This document shows positions 52,619 through 62,323 of a stretch of 64,000 nt of DNA, one piece after another. How positions within the stretch are numbered: the stretch's first letter is position 1; every line of letters starts with the position of its first letter. The notes beneath the pieces were generated by a model, which did not search any database, was not told the DNA's origin, and saw only the letters and a program-made list of their open reading frames with translations. The stretch is from Paraflavitalea soli. Lineage in GTDB: Bacteria > Bacteroidota > Bacteroidia > Chitinophagales > Chitinophagaceae. Position numbers and translations under genes: made by a program. Location of the stretch: the NCBI RefSeq assembly GCF_003555545.1, contig NZ_CP032157.1:6452546-6516545 (forward strand), given 5' to 3'.

Positions 52619-52638
52619 GACAAAACAGCGTGAGTGGC

Positions 52639-52676
52639 GTAAAAAGAAAAGCCCGGCTAAGCGATGCTTACCGGGC
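52639..52676 (-). terminator. Terminator of the SulP-carbonic anhydrase operon
   Basis: GCCCGG(C)TAAGC pairs with GCTTA-CCGGGC with one bulge; on the minus strand the stem is followed by TTTTCTTTTTACG. It lies about 27 bases after the carbonic anhydrase stop. Confidence 0.8.
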
Positions 52677-52702
52677 CTTTGCAAGGGGTACACAGACTAC
52701 CA

Positions 52703-53326
52703 TCAAAGTATAGCATAAGCCGGTTCTTTAACCGGCGGTGCAATGTCGTATACAGGCTTCAGCAAGCCATCTTTCAAACCATACACCCAGCCATGGATAT
52801 GTGGCCGGGTGCCTTTATCCCATGCCCGGCGGATGGTATCGGTCTTCGACAGGTTGATCACCTGTTGACGTACGCTGAATTCGGCCAGGAGGTTCACCCT
52901 GGCTTCCGGATCGGTAATGCTGTCGATCACCGAGCGGTTGTCCTGGTAGGTGTTCTTGATATTGATGAGCCATTCGTCCAGCAGGCCCAGGCTTTCATTG
53001 CCCAGGGCGGCTTTCACACCTCCACAGCCATAATGGCCGCACACGATCACGTGTTTTACTTTGAGGTGGATCACGGCATATTCCAGCACACTGAGCAGGT
53101 TGATGTCATTGTCAACTACCAGGTTGGCAATATTGCGGTGCACAAATATTTCACCGGGATTGGTGCCGGTGATCTGGTTGGCTGGCACGCGACTGTCGCT
53201 GCAGCCGATCCACAGGAATTCCGGTGTCTGGCCTTTTGAGAGGCGATCAAAGAAACCGGGATCTTCCAGCTGGGTCTCATAAGCCCAGGCTTTATTTTCG
53301 AGGAGTAACCTTTCGAATGAGTTCAT
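52703..53326 (-). CDS. Beta-class carbonic anhydrase (second copy), SulP-linked
   Basis: A 207-residue beta-carbonic anhydrase. Zinc ligands are Cys42 (IGCSDSRVPANQ, Asp44), His98 and Cys101 (VCGHYGCGGV). It is about 5 bases downstream of a SulP anion transporter gene in the same operon, so it probably supplies or consumes the bicarbonate the transporter moves. It is clearly paralogous to the copy at 39305. Confidence 0.95.
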   Translation of the reverse strand: MNSFERLLLENKAWAYETQLEDPGFFDRLSKGQTPEFLWIGCSDSRVPANQITGTNPGEIFVHRNIANLVVDNDINLLSVLEYAVIHLKVKHVIVCGHYGCGGVKAALGNESLGLLDEWLINIKNTYQDNRSVIDSITDPEARVNLLAEFSVRQQVINLSKTDTIRRAWDKGTRPHIHGWVYGLKDGLLKPVYDIAPPVKEPAYAIL

Positions 53327-53331
53327 AATAA

Positions 53332-54915
53332 TTAGTTTTTGGATAATACAAGTTCTTTTGGATGGGGAGTATGAAATCCCTGCTCCTTATATACACTCTT
53401 CTTCAGTTCCACCGTGATGTTCTTCAACGGGGCATGCTTCTGGAAATCTTCTATTACCTCAATTACATCCTTGTCTATAAAATCGGCCCTTGCGGCATCG
53501 ATCAATACGTAGGAATTTTCGGGTACTTGTTCCAGCTTTCTTTTAATGATGGGCTTGTTGAGGAAGGATACGTCTTTGCGCAGGCGGAACAGGTACTTGT
53601 TGTCATCGTTGACAACAAATACAGCCGATTTGAAATTACTGCGCAATACGAAGATCAAACCTATGCAACAGCCGATGAGGATACCTACCAGCAGGTCGGT
53701 CAACAGGATGGCCACCACGGTGATCACAAAAGGCAGGAACTGGTCCAGGCCCTTTTTGTAAAAGGCTTTGTACAAAGAGGGTTTGGTGAGCTTGTAACCG
53801 GTGTAGATCAGTACGGCAGCCAGGGCCGAGAAGGGGATCAGGCTCAGCAATCCCGGGATCAGGGCCACACACAACAAGAGCAATATACCATGTGAGATGG
53901 CAGATATTTTTGTTTGTGCGCCGGCATTGACGTTGGCCGAAGTACGTACCACCACGGAAGTAAGCGGTAAACCACCTATTAAACCAGATACAATGCTACC
54001 TACACCCTGGGCCTTCAACTCCCGGTTGGTGGGGGTCACCCGCTTGTAAGGGTCCAGCTCATCAGATGCCTCAATGTTGAGCAGGGTTTCCAGACTGGCT
54101 ATAATGGCAATGGTCAATGCGCTTGTCCACACCGTTATATTACCCAGGTAACTAAAGTCGGGATGGGTGAAGAAGGATAAAAACTCCTTCGGTGTGCTGG
54201 CCATCGGGATTGACACCAGGTGAGAAGCTCCCAATGCGAGGTCAGGCTTGTTGGCCTTCAGCCATTCATTGATGATCACACTTATGATCACCACGATCAT
54301 GGCAGAAGGGATCAGTCTTAATACTTTCGACTTTTTGGAGATCTTTTCCCATACAATAATGATGGCCAGTGATAGCAGGCCGATGCCCAGCGCCACGGGC
54401 AGGATATTCTTGAACGCATAAAACACCTGTGTAAAAGTATTGTTGCCACCGGGTTGTTTAAATGATTCATCACCTTCGAAATCGCCCTCGTCGCCCAACA
54501 GGTGAGGTATTTGTTTTAATATAAGTATCAGACCGATGGCGGCCAGCATGCCTTTAATGGCTGCGCCAGGGATATAATCACCCAGCACTCCGGCTTTCAG
54601 AAAACCCAGTATGATCTGGATGAGACCTGCCAATACCACGGCCACCAGGAAGGCTTCATACACCTGGAGTTTGGTAATAGCGGCCAGTACAATGGTGGTA
54701 AGGCCGGCTGCGGGTCCGCTCACACTCAATTGAGAGCCGCTTAAGGCGCCAATAACAATACCACCCACAATACCGCCAATAAGACCTGCAAATGGAGGTG
54801 CGCCTGACCCTATCGCAATACCAAGACATAAAGGCAGGGCCACCAGGAATACAACCACCGAAGCCGGTAAGTCTGCACCAAGAGAACGTAAATAGCTTTT
54901 AGGCTTTTGCACCAT
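53332..54915 (-). CDS. SulP-family anion transporter
   Basis: A 527-residue inner-membrane transporter of the SulP/SLC26 family (sulfate, bicarbonate or other anions). The family start is LPASVVVFLVALPLCLGIAIGSGAPP, and GLIGGLPLTSVVVRTSANVNAGAQTKIS is a core helix signature. A short STAS-like domain (about 440-520, SYVLIDAARADFIDKDVIEVI) closes the protein. Coupling to carbonic anhydrase makes bicarbonate the likely cargo. Confidence 0.93.
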   Translation of the reverse strand: MVQKPKSYLRSLGADLPASVVVFLVALPLCLGIAIGSGAPPFAGLIGGIVGGIVIGALSGSQLSVSGPAAGLTTIVLAAITKLQVYEAFLVAVVLAGLIQIILGFLKAGVLGDYIPGAAIKGMLAAIGLILILKQIPHLLGDEGDFEGDESFKQPGGNNTFTQVFYAFKNILPVALGIGLLSLAIIIVWEKISKKSKVLRLIPSAMIVVIISVIINEWLKANKPDLALGASHLVSIPMASTPKEFLSFFTHPDFSYLGNITVWTSALTIAIIASLETLLNIEASDELDPYKRVTPTNRELKAQGVGSIVSGLIGGLPLTSVVVRTSANVNAGAQTKISAISHGILLLLCVALIPGLLSLIPFSALAAVLIYTGYKLTKPSLYKAFYKKGLDQFLPFVITVVAILLTDLLVGILIGCCIGLIFVLRSNFKSAVFVVNDDNKYLFRLRKDVSFLNKPIIKRKLEQVPENSYVLIDAARADFIDKDVIEVIEDFQKHAPLKNITVELKKSVYKEQGFHTPHPKELVLSKN

Positions 54916-55087
54916 AACAATAATTATTAGAAAAATGAGACAGGATTGTATGCCGGCACACCTGTTAAGACCACTTTGAACGCGATCTTACCATTGCATC
55001 GACAGCAATACCTTTTCCTGTTACCGGAAAGGGGGTTAAGAAATAAAATTGAATGAAACGTACTGGTATGACAAGCGGGGAGAAAGA

Positions 55088-55462
55088 CTACGCTTTGGGA
55101 GGAGGCGTTATCAGTTCAAAGTGTACGATCTGTAATTTCTCTGTTTCATGGATCTTGTGAGCAAACATGGGATCGATCCAGAAGGGATGGTCCAGATCGG
55201 GCCCTTCGTGAATGTATTCTTCGTTTACAGAGACTGGCTTGTTAGGCGCTTTTTCATCGGGGCCGGAAGGCGAACAGGGATTGTTGGTTTCCGGTGATTC
55301 TTCATCGTTGGATGATGCCCAGCATGTTTTAATGGAAGATTCGGGAGAAGCGTAAATAAAGAAGTTCATGCTGGTAAGCAGGAGCAATAACAGCATCATA
55401 CCAACCGCCGGAAAGATCTTCCGGGGCGGGACTGCCTGGTATTTTTTATGTGCCTGCTTCAT
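55088..55462 (-). CDS. Small membrane-anchored protein, unknown function
   Basis: Not recognised. From the ATG at 55462 it gives 124 residues: a basic head, one span (about 20-39), then an extracytoplasmic Pro/Glu-rich tail with two Cys (KTCWAS, NNPCSPSG) that could form a disulfide, ending HFELITPPPKA. It could be a signal-anchored or secreted protein. It is 172 bases upstream of the SulP operon on the same strand. Confidence 0.6.
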   Translation of the reverse strand: MKQAHKKYQAVPPRKIFPAVGMMLLLLLLTSMNFFIYASPESSIKTCWASSNDEESPETNNPCSPSGPDEKAPNKPVSVNEEYIHEGPDLDHPFWIDPMFAHKIHETEKLQIVHFELITPPPKA

Positions 55463-55683
55463 AATCACTTTACGTACAATGCAAATATAACCCGGGAACC
55501 GGGGAATTGTTATGGCGTTTGGTTTTTTTTAACAATTTGATGACGCTGCCCAGACAGTTCTATTGCTGGTGAACAGGTTCTGCCTGTTGTTGCCATTAAA
55601 ACGGTCAACGGGGCATTTATTGTGTTGTTTATTAAACATTTCCGGGGCTTCCGGAATTGCCTTCTTTCCTTGTAAGCTGGGGG

Positions 55684-55733
55684 TACAGTTGACACCTTGT
55701 CGTTTGCAACGAAGAGGAAAGGTGTCAACTGTA
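55684..55733. other. Perfect 15-bp inverted repeat downstream of the two-span gene
   Basis: TACAGTTGACACCTT (55684-55698) and its complement (55719-55733) flank a 20-base loop containing CGTT-TGC-AACG. It lies 11 bases beyond the end of the small membrane gene on the minus strand. No T-tract follows on either strand, so it may be a structured RNA end or a protein-binding site. Confidence 0.6.
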
Positions 55734-55743
55734 TTCCAACCTT

Positions 55744-55989
55744 TTACAACTCGTTCGAGTTTTCGGGCAGGTGCTGGTATTCACCTTTCACAGCATAATA
55801 GCCAAAGATCATGAGGCCCACGGCAATGGGGGTGAAAATGGTGATAATAATGATCCAGATGACCGGGTTGTTGATGTCTTTCTTACCGGCCGGGTCAATA
55901 TGGGTAATGGCTCCCTGGACCAGGAAGTAAATAACCACGGGCCCCAGCAGCAACCATATAATACCTAATAATTTCTTGAGCGTATTCAT
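55744..55989 (-). CDS. Small two-span membrane protein, MFS partner
   Basis: An 81-residue protein with two spans (about 8-26 and 43-66) and a Glu/Asn-rich tail. It begins 10 bases after the MFS transporter stop and is surely co-transcribed. I recall similar small proteins paired with MHS-type transporters in Bacteroidota (possibly DUF6814, not verified); a stabilising or gating role is an inference. Confidence 0.7.
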   Translation of the reverse strand: MNTLKKLLGIIWLLLGPVVIYFLVQGAITHIDPAGKKDINNPVIWIIIITIFTPIAVGLMIFGYYAVKGEYQHLPENSNEL

Positions 55990-55999
55990 ACAAGAGCTT

Positions 56000-57544
56000 T
56001 TAATCAGTTACGTCTTTATCAATTTTGTTGGACAGGTAAATGCTGCCGATCACAAAGCAGAGGGCGGCAATACCGATGGGGTAATAAAGGCCTACCAATG
56101 GATTTTGAGGGAAGGTGGTAGTTAGCAATAACCCGATAAAAGGAACCAGGCCACCAAATACACCGTTGCCGATATGGTAGGGCAGGCTCATGGAGGTGTA
56201 CCTGATCTTGGTAGGGAACATCTCTACCAGGAAGGCAGCAATAGGCCCATATACCATGGTGACCAGTACGATCATGATCCACACCAGGAAAGTGAATTTG
56301 AAATAGGTGGTTGTATTGACTTTCTTGTTAGTCAATACGGGATTGGAGAGTTCGAAATACCTGCGTGGGGCGCCAGCGTTATTAATGAGCACCGTATCGG
56401 TAAATACCTGGGTATACTTTGATCCATCGGGTGTTTCAAAGTGGGCGGTGCGGTGAAAAATGGAGCCTCCTTCAATTGGTGTTATTTTCCGGTCTTCCTG
56501 AATGAGCTTGCTTTCGGTTTTATACCATTCTTTGGAATCGGTATCCTTCAGGAAAGTGGAAAAGATAGGATAGTATAATACAACGCCCAGGAACATGCCG
56601 GTGAGCATGATCCATTTTCTACCGATCCTATCGCTCAACCAGCCAAAGAAGAGAAAGAAAGGGGTGGCAAAAGCAATGGCCCACAGCATGATGGTGCGGC
56701 TCTGTTCAAATTCGAGACCGCATTTTGTTTCCAGGAAGCTCTGGGCATAGAACTGGCCGGTGTACCAGATCACACCCTGGCCCATTACGGCGCCAAACAA
56801 AGCCAGCAATACCATTTTGAAGTTGGCTTTATTGCGGAAGCTTTCTTTTAATGGATTGGAAGAGGTCTTTCCTTCTTTTTTTAGTTTGGTGAAAATGGGG
56901 GACTCCTCCATCTTCATCCGGATATAGATGGAAACGATCACCAGGAAGATGGATACCCAGAAAGGATAGCGCCAGCCGCCCCAGGGGGCATTGAACTGTT
57001 CATCGGTCATATTGAGCTTTACCAGCATGATGACACCCAGGGCTACAAACAAACCCAGGGTAGCGGTGGTTTGGATCCAGCTGGTATAATAACCACGTTT
57101 ATTGGCGGGCGAATATTCAGCCACATAGGTAGCCGCGCCGCCGTATTCACCACCCAGGGCCAGACCCTGTATCAACCGGAGGGCCAATACCAGCAAAGGG
57201 GCAGCCATCCCAATGCTTTTATAATTGGGCACGAGGCCAATGAGGAAGGTAGAACCTCCCATCAGGATCAGCGTAAGGAGGAATGTGTACTTACGACCTA
57301 TCATATCGCCGAGGCGGCCAAACACGAGGGCGCCGAAAGGGCGAACGATAAACCCTGCGGCAAAGATGGCCAGGGTGCTTAGCAGGGCAGCAGTAGCATT
57401 GCCTTCGGGAAAGAATTGTGTACTGATCGTTTTGGCGAGCATGCCGAAGATGTAGAAATCATACCATTCGATCATGGTACCTACGGATGATGCAACGATC
57501 ACCTGGCGGATTATGCTTGCGGGTGCAGCAGTCGTTTGATTCAT
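56000..57544 (-). CDS. MFS transporter, metabolite:H+ symporter (MHS) type
   Basis: A 514-residue transporter. The MHS start SVGTMIEWYDFYIFGML and loop GRLGDMIGRKYTFL, with LIQGLALGGEYGGAATYVAEY, are clear; such proteins import compounds such as alpha-ketoglutarate, shikimate or proline. Unusually, a soluble insert of about 88 residues (near 328-415, with FHRTAHFETPDGSKYTQVF) lies between two spans, so the protein exceeds the usual 430-450. It forms an operon with the small two-span protein. Confidence 0.9.
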   Translation of the reverse strand: MNQTTAAPASIIRQVIVASSVGTMIEWYDFYIFGMLAKTISTQFFPEGNATAALLSTLAIFAAGFIVRPFGALVFGRLGDMIGRKYTFLLTLILMGGSTFLIGLVPNYKSIGMAAPLLVLALRLIQGLALGGEYGGAATYVAEYSPANKRGYYTSWIQTTATLGLFVALGVIMLVKLNMTDEQFNAPWGGWRYPFWVSIFLVIVSIYIRMKMEESPIFTKLKKEGKTSSNPLKESFRNKANFKMVLLALFGAVMGQGVIWYTGQFYAQSFLETKCGLEFEQSRTIMLWAIAFATPFFLFFGWLSDRIGRKWIMLTGMFLGVVLYYPIFSTFLKDTDSKEWYKTESKLIQEDRKITPIEGGSIFHRTAHFETPDGSKYTQVFTDTVLINNAGAPRRYFELSNPVLTNKKVNTTTYFKFTFLVWIMIVLVTMVYGPIAAFLVEMFPTKIRYTSMSLPYHIGNGVFGGLVPFIGLLLTTTFPQNPLVGLYYPIGIAALCFVIGSIYLSNKIDKDVTD

Positions 57545-57818
57545 GGAGGGAAGATAATTTGAAAAATTGAATATCCCGCACGATGAAGCAAGTTTTGAGA
57601 TTGTGTAACCAAGACAATATAGGATAACTGATGCACAGCATAGTCTATCAATCTGCGGGAGTTTGTTATAAGATCATCAATTTTTTCCCGTACACCTCCC
57701 CTTTATGGCAGTAAGTGGCAACGTTGCCGTAAATAATTTTCAAATTTTCGATTCCTCCCATTTTCAAATTCAAACTGTTGTATTTTTAAGGCCCAAAAAC
57801 AAGGAAAACGATCAGTCT

Positions 57819-59735
57819 ATGTCATATCCCTACCAGATCAGGTCAGCAGAGCAGTACCAGGCAGCATATAAAAAGAGTGTGGATCATCCCGAAGAATTCT
57901 GGAGTGATGTAGCATCTCATTTTCAGTGGCGCAAGCCCTGGGATAAGGTATTGGAATGGGATTTCAAGAAACCCACGATCAAATGGTTCAGCGGAGCCAA
58001 GTTGAATATTACGGAGAATTGTATCGACCGTCACCTGGAGAAGCTGGGCAATAAGCCGGCCATCATCTGGGAGCCTAACGATCCTGAAGAATACCATCGT
58101 GTACTCACTTACCGTGAGCTCTACAATAAAGTGGTGCAGTTTGCCAACGTGCTTAAGAATAACGGTATTCGAAAGGGTGACCGTGTTTGTATCTATATGG
58201 GTATGGTGCCCGAGCTGGCGATTGCTGTATTGGCCTGCGCCCGCATAGGGGCTATCCACTCGGTGGTATTTGGCGGATTCAGCGCTCAAAGTATCGCGGA
58301 CCGTTTGCAGGATGCAAAAGCGGAGTTTGTAATCACTTGCGATGGTGCTTACCGGGGTAATAAAGAGATCCCTTTAAAGGGCGTGATCGATGATGCGCTG
58401 GTGCAATGTCCTTTTGTAAAGCGGGTGATCGTATTGACGCGTACACGCACGGCGGTTTCTATGATCAAGGGGCGTGATGTGTGGTGGGAAGATGAAATAA
58501 AGAAAGTGGAAACACAAGGTAATCCGGACTGTGCGGCGGAAGAGATGGACGCGGAAGATATGCTGTTTATATTGTATACTTCGGGCTCTACGGGCAAACC
58601 CAAGGGAGTAGTACATACCTGTGGGGGATACATGGTGTATACCAATTATTCTTTTGTGAATGTATTCCAGTACCAGCCTGGTGAGGTGTTTTTCTGCACG
58701 GCGGATATTGGCTGGATCACTGGTCACAGCTATATCGTATACGGTCCTTTGAGTGCGGGCGCTACCAGCCTGTTGTTTGAAGGCGTACCTACCTGGCCCG
58801 ATGCAGGCCGCTTTTGGGATGTGGTTGACAAACATAAAGTGAATACGCTGTATACAGCGCCCACTGCTATCCGCAGCTTGATGGGCTTTGGTCTGGGGCC
58901 TGTGGAGAAGCATGATCTCAGCTCACTGAAGGTATTGGGTACAGTAGGTGAGCCCATCAACGAAGAAGCCTGGCATTGGTATGATGAACATATCGGTAAG
59001 AAGAAATGCCCCATTGTAGATACCTGGTGGCAAACGGAAACAGGTGGCATCCTTATTTCCAATATGGCGGGTATTACACCCGGCATACCCTCTTTTGCTA
59101 CTTTACCGCTTCCCGGTGTGCAGCCCATACTGGTGGATGAGAACGGGAAAGAAGTGGAAGGCAATGGGGTGAGTGGCAACCTCTGTATCAAATTCCCCTG
59201 GCCTGGTATGTTGCGTACCACCTATGGAGATCATGAGCGCTGCCGCCAGAATTATTTTGCTACTTACGACAACCTGTATTTTACTGGTGACGGTTGCCTG
59301 CGCGATGAGAACGGTAATTATCGTATAACCGGCCGGGTAGATGATGTGTTGAATGTGAGCGGCCACCGTATTGGCACGGCGGAAGTGGAGAATGCGATCA
59401 ACATGCATACGGGTGTAGTGGAAAGTGCGGTAGTGGGTTATCCCCATGATATCAAAGGACAGGGCATTTATGCTTATGTAATTTACCAGGGCAGCAGTGA
59501 TCACGATGATAAATTGGTACGCCAGGATATAGCACAAACGGTGGCGCGTATCATTGGGGCGATTGCCAAGCCCGATAAGATTCAGTTTGTAAGTGGCCTT
59601 CCCAAGACAAGAAGTGGTAAGATCATGCGGAGAATACTACGTAAAATTGCAGAGGGGGAAACTGATAAATTAGGCGACACTTCTACCCTTTTGGACCCTT
59701 CAGTAGTGGAAGAGATCAAGAACGGAAAATTATAG
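57819..59735 (+). CDS. acs: Acetyl-CoA synthetase
   Basis: Makes acetyl-CoA from acetate, ATP and CoA, 638 residues from the ATG at 57819 (family N-terminus: YPYQIRSAEQYQAAYKKSVD). Adenylation motifs: YTSGSTGKPKGVVH, WWQTETGG, and the C-terminal lysine in KTRSGKIMRRIL, the residue acetylated in homologs. An upstream in-frame ATG at 57705 would add 38 unlike residues. It diverges from the MHS transporter gene. Confidence 0.96.
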   Translation: MSYPYQIRSAEQYQAAYKKSVDHPEEFWSDVASHFQWRKPWDKVLEWDFKKPTIKWFSGAKLNITENCIDRHLEKLGNKPAIIWEPNDPEEYHRVLTYRELYNKVVQFANVLKNNGIRKGDRVCIYMGMVPELAIAVLACARIGAIHSVVFGGFSAQSIADRLQDAKAEFVITCDGAYRGNKEIPLKGVIDDALVQCPFVKRVIVLTRTRTAVSMIKGRDVWWEDEIKKVETQGNPDCAAEEMDAEDMLFILYTSGSTGKPKGVVHTCGGYMVYTNYSFVNVFQYQPGEVFFCTADIGWITGHSYIVYGPLSAGATSLLFEGVPTWPDAGRFWDVVDKHKVNTLYTAPTAIRSLMGFGLGPVEKHDLSSLKVLGTVGEPINEEAWHWYDEHIGKKKCPIVDTWWQTETGGILISNMAGITPGIPSFATLPLPGVQPILVDENGKEVEGNGVSGNLCIKFPWPGMLRTTYGDHERCRQNYFATYDNLYFTGDGCLRDENGNYRITGRVDDVLNVSGHRIGTAEVENAINMHTGVVESAVVGYPHDIKGQGIYAYVIYQGSSDHDDKLVRQDIAQTVARIIGAIAKPDKIQFVSGLPKTRSGKIMRRILRKIAEGETDKLGDTSTLLDPSVVEEIKNGKL

Positions 59736-59751
59736 GGCAGTACATATAAAA

Positions 59752-59786
59752 GAAAACCCCATGGCTGGAGTGAATATGGGGTTTTC
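59752..59786 (+). terminator. Terminator after acs
   Basis: GAAAACCCCAT / ATGGGGTTTTC form a perfect 11-bp stem with a 13-base loop. T-rich stem ends rather than a tail suggest it works in either direction. Confidence 0.75.
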
Positions 59787-59989
59787 ATAGAGACGGAAAC
59801 ATTGGCCGTTTTCTGATTACCAATGTTATATGGATTGTTCTATCTCCCAAAGTTAATTGGGTCTTTCAAGGATAGGATCTGCACGCTATTTAGGAGCGAT
59901 ATTCATGCCAGATTCATGGAGAAAAGGAGCACGAGGATAACCCATTTCAGGCGATCAAAACAGCGTCTGTAAAACTACTAAACCCACTC

Positions 59990-60934
59990 ATGAGACTATT
60001 ACGAAGGGCATTGCGGGTACTGGCCGTCCTGATCGTGCTGCTCAATATCATGGCTATCTTTCATGCCTGCCGCTTCACTTACTTCTACGATGATAAAGAC
60101 ACTGTTGTAAAAAAGCCCGAGCAAATGACTGGCTGGGATAAAACAAAAGTGATCTTGTTTGGCCTGCAATATCCCAAGTCGGTCAACGATATCCTCCCCA
60201 ACATTCCTTTTGATACGCTTTCCTTATTGACCGCCGATCACCTGCGCCTGCGGGGCTGGTATATACCCAAAGACAGCGCCAAAGGAACGGTGATCTTGTT
60301 CCATGGGCATGGATCATCCAGCGGGAAAATATTGGATGAAGCTTATTATATGCACAGTCTTGGGTTCAATACGTTGTTGATGGATTTCAGGGCGCATGGC
60401 AATAGTGAAGGGAATGTATCGACGATTGGTTACCGGGAAGCGGCTGATGTGAAAGCTGCCTATGACTATATACGCGCCAAAGGGGAGAAAAATATTGTGT
60501 TGTGGGGTGTATCGCTGGGGGCGGCCACCATTACGCGGGCTATTGCTGTCTATGATGTGAAGCCTGAGAAGGTGATCCTTGAATTGTCGTATGGTACTTT
60601 ATCGGCGGCTGCCAAAGGCAGGATACGCACGATGGGTTTACCGGAGCAACCCATTGCAGCCTTACTTACCTTCTGGGGTGGTACGGTAAGGGGATTCTGG
60701 GCCTTTGGTCTCAATCCGGAGGAGTATGCTAAAAAGATAAACTGCCCGGTGCTGGTGCAGCATGGCGCCCTGGACGCACGGGTAACAAGGACAGAATCTG
60801 AAACTATCTTCGACAATATACCGTATAAGGGTAAAAAGCTGGTAGTTTATGAAACAGCCAAACATGAATCCCTCTGTAAAAAGGAGCCAAAAAAATGGAA
60901 ACGGGAAATAAAGTCTTTCTTACTGAATAATTGA
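59990..60934 (+). CDS. Membrane-anchored alpha/beta hydrolase
   Basis: A 314-residue serine hydrolase. An N-terminal span (residues 6-26) anchors it. The oxyanion loop is FHGHGSSSGK; the nucleophile elbow is LWGVSLGAAT (Gly-Val-Ser-Leu-Gly); the likely Asp is in HGALDARVT and the His in TAKHESLC. It resembles peptidase S9 / DUF1749-like or YqkD-type esterases. The substrate is unknown. Confidence 0.85.
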   Translation: MRLLRRALRVLAVLIVLLNIMAIFHACRFTYFYDDKDTVVKKPEQMTGWDKTKVILFGLQYPKSVNDILPNIPFDTLSLLTADHLRLRGWYIPKDSAKGTVILFHGHGSSSGKILDEAYYMHSLGFNTLLMDFRAHGNSEGNVSTIGYREAADVKAAYDYIRAKGEKNIVLWGVSLGAATITRAIAVYDVKPEKVILELSYGTLSAAAKGRIRTMGLPEQPIAALLTFWGGTVRGFWAFGLNPEEYAKKINCPVLVQHGALDARVTRTESETIFDNIPYKGKKLVVYETAKHESLCKKEPKKWKREIKSFLLNN

Positions 60935-60983
60935 ACCAGGGGATGCTTCCCCGGCTCACCCACCCGCATTCAAAGCCCACGGG

Positions 60984-61541
60984 TTAGCGACGCACGATTA
61001 CTTTGGTGCCTATTGGTAAATAGGCTTCCAGTTCGTCGAGGTCATCATTCTTAACGGCTATGCAGCCATTGGTCCAATTGGTGAAATCGTCTACCACCAG
61101 GTTGTCATTGGGCCAGGTGCCATGGATGGCAATGCCGCCACCAATTTTGGCATTTTTGGGAATCAGGCCTTTGGCTTTACGTTGGTTGAATTTGGCAATG
61201 CTTTCGGGATTGGGGTAATCCAGCATCAGCATTTTATGCCATTTCTCGTGAGGTCTTTTAGAAATGATCTTAAAGGTACCTTCAGGTGTCTTACGATCGC
61301 CCTCCACCATTTTATCGTTGAGGTCTTTATTGCCAAATACTACGGGGTAGGTGGCATACCAGCCTTCCTCATCATAGACCTGCAGTTCATAGTCTGATTT
61401 GTCTACAATGATGTATACAGTACCCGTAGGCTCATTACCACTAAAGAATCTTTTCTTGATCACCCTTGTTTCGATGGTTTTAAAGGCGGCTAAGCCGGCA
61501 ACGGATACAAGGAGCAGCGCGACGAAATGTTGGCGTTTCAT
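60984..61541 (-). CDS. L,D-transpeptidase (YkuD domain)
   Basis: An exported enzyme that makes 3-3 peptidoglycan cross-links or attaches proteins to the wall, about 185 residues. After a signal or anchor (KRQHFVALLLVSVAGLAAF) comes the YkuD domain with the catalytic motif HGTWPND ... NWTNGCIAVKNDDLDEL, in which the Cys is the nucleophile. Starts at 61541 (used), 61550 or 61613 are all possible. It converges on the hydrolase gene. Confidence 0.9.
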   Translation of the reverse strand: MKRQHFVALLLVSVAGLAAFKTIETRVIKKRFFSGNEPTGTVYIIVDKSDYELQVYDEEGWYATYPVVFGNKDLNDKMVEGDRKTPEGTFKIISKRPHEKWHKMLMLDYPNPESIAKFNQRKAKGLIPKNAKIGGGIAIHGTWPNDNLVVDDFTNWTNGCIAVKNDDLDELEAYLPIGTKVIVRR

Positions 61542-61879
61542 GGTTACCATGGTTTTGCGTAGAGACCAGGCGATGGGTAAGCTTTTAATGAATAATGTTT
61601 TTAACAGGATCACCTCCTACAGAACGTATGAGGAAATAAAAATATTTTTCATGGGGATAAGTTTTAACACGGTACACAGACAATAAGGGATATTCAAAGT
61701 GCTCCGTGGAAAATTATAAGCAATTTTTCTGCCATTTCTGGTTAAGCGATTGTTGCGACTGTTATATTTTATGCCGGACCGGGGCGGATGTCCCCGCACT
61801 CCAGATTGCTGCCTCTTTGACCCTTAATTGTAATTTTCCGTGATATTCATGAACTTGCTGACTTAAATTAAAACTGTAC

Positions 61880-62323
61880 ATGAAACTGCTTTTCTATATA
61901 CTGCCTGTATTGGCCGGTGTGGCGATGACTGTTCAATCGGGGATCAATGCCCAGCTCAGGGCAGCTATCAGTCATCCAATACTGGCGGCATTTATTTCTT
62001 TTCTGGGGGGCACGCTGGTGCTGGCGCTGATGTTATTGTTTTCCAAACAAACCATTCCGGCTTTATCGGCCTATAGTGATATTAGTTGGTATAAGTTTAC
62101 CGGGGGCCTGCTGGGTGTATTTGTGGTAACGGTAGTGTTAGTGTCGGTCATGGAGATCGGGGCGGCGAATATGTTTGTGCTCATTATTGCGGGGCAGTTA
62201 TTCACGGCCTTGCTGATGGACCATTTTGGGATTTTGGGGATGAAGCCAAGTCCGATCACTTTGCAGAAGATGATCGGCATTGTGTGTTTGATTGTGGGAG
62301 CTTACCTGGTGAACAGGAAATAA
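61880..62323 (+). CDS. DMT-superfamily YdcZ-type membrane protein
   Basis: A 147-residue protein with four or five spans. The opening GVAMTVQSGINAQLRAAISHPILAAFISFLGGTLVL is characteristic of the YdcZ family, whose cargo is unknown. It is divergent from the L,D-transpeptidase gene. Confidence 0.88.
   Translation: MKLLFYILPVLAGVAMTVQSGINAQLRAAISHPILAAFISFLGGTLVLALMLLFSKQTIPALSAYSDISWYKFTGGLLGVFVVTVVLVSVMEIGAANMFVLIIAGQLFTALLMDHFGILGMKPSPITLQKMIGIVCLIVGAYLVNRK

Noticed and set aside
51794-52693. Minus-strand frame of 299 codons opposite the deacetylase
   Set aside because: The deacetylase has clear NodB motifs; the antisense frame has none.
57705-57818. Upstream ATG for acs at 57705
   Set aside because: It adds 38 residues without similarity to Acs; the ATG at 57819 fits the family N-terminus.
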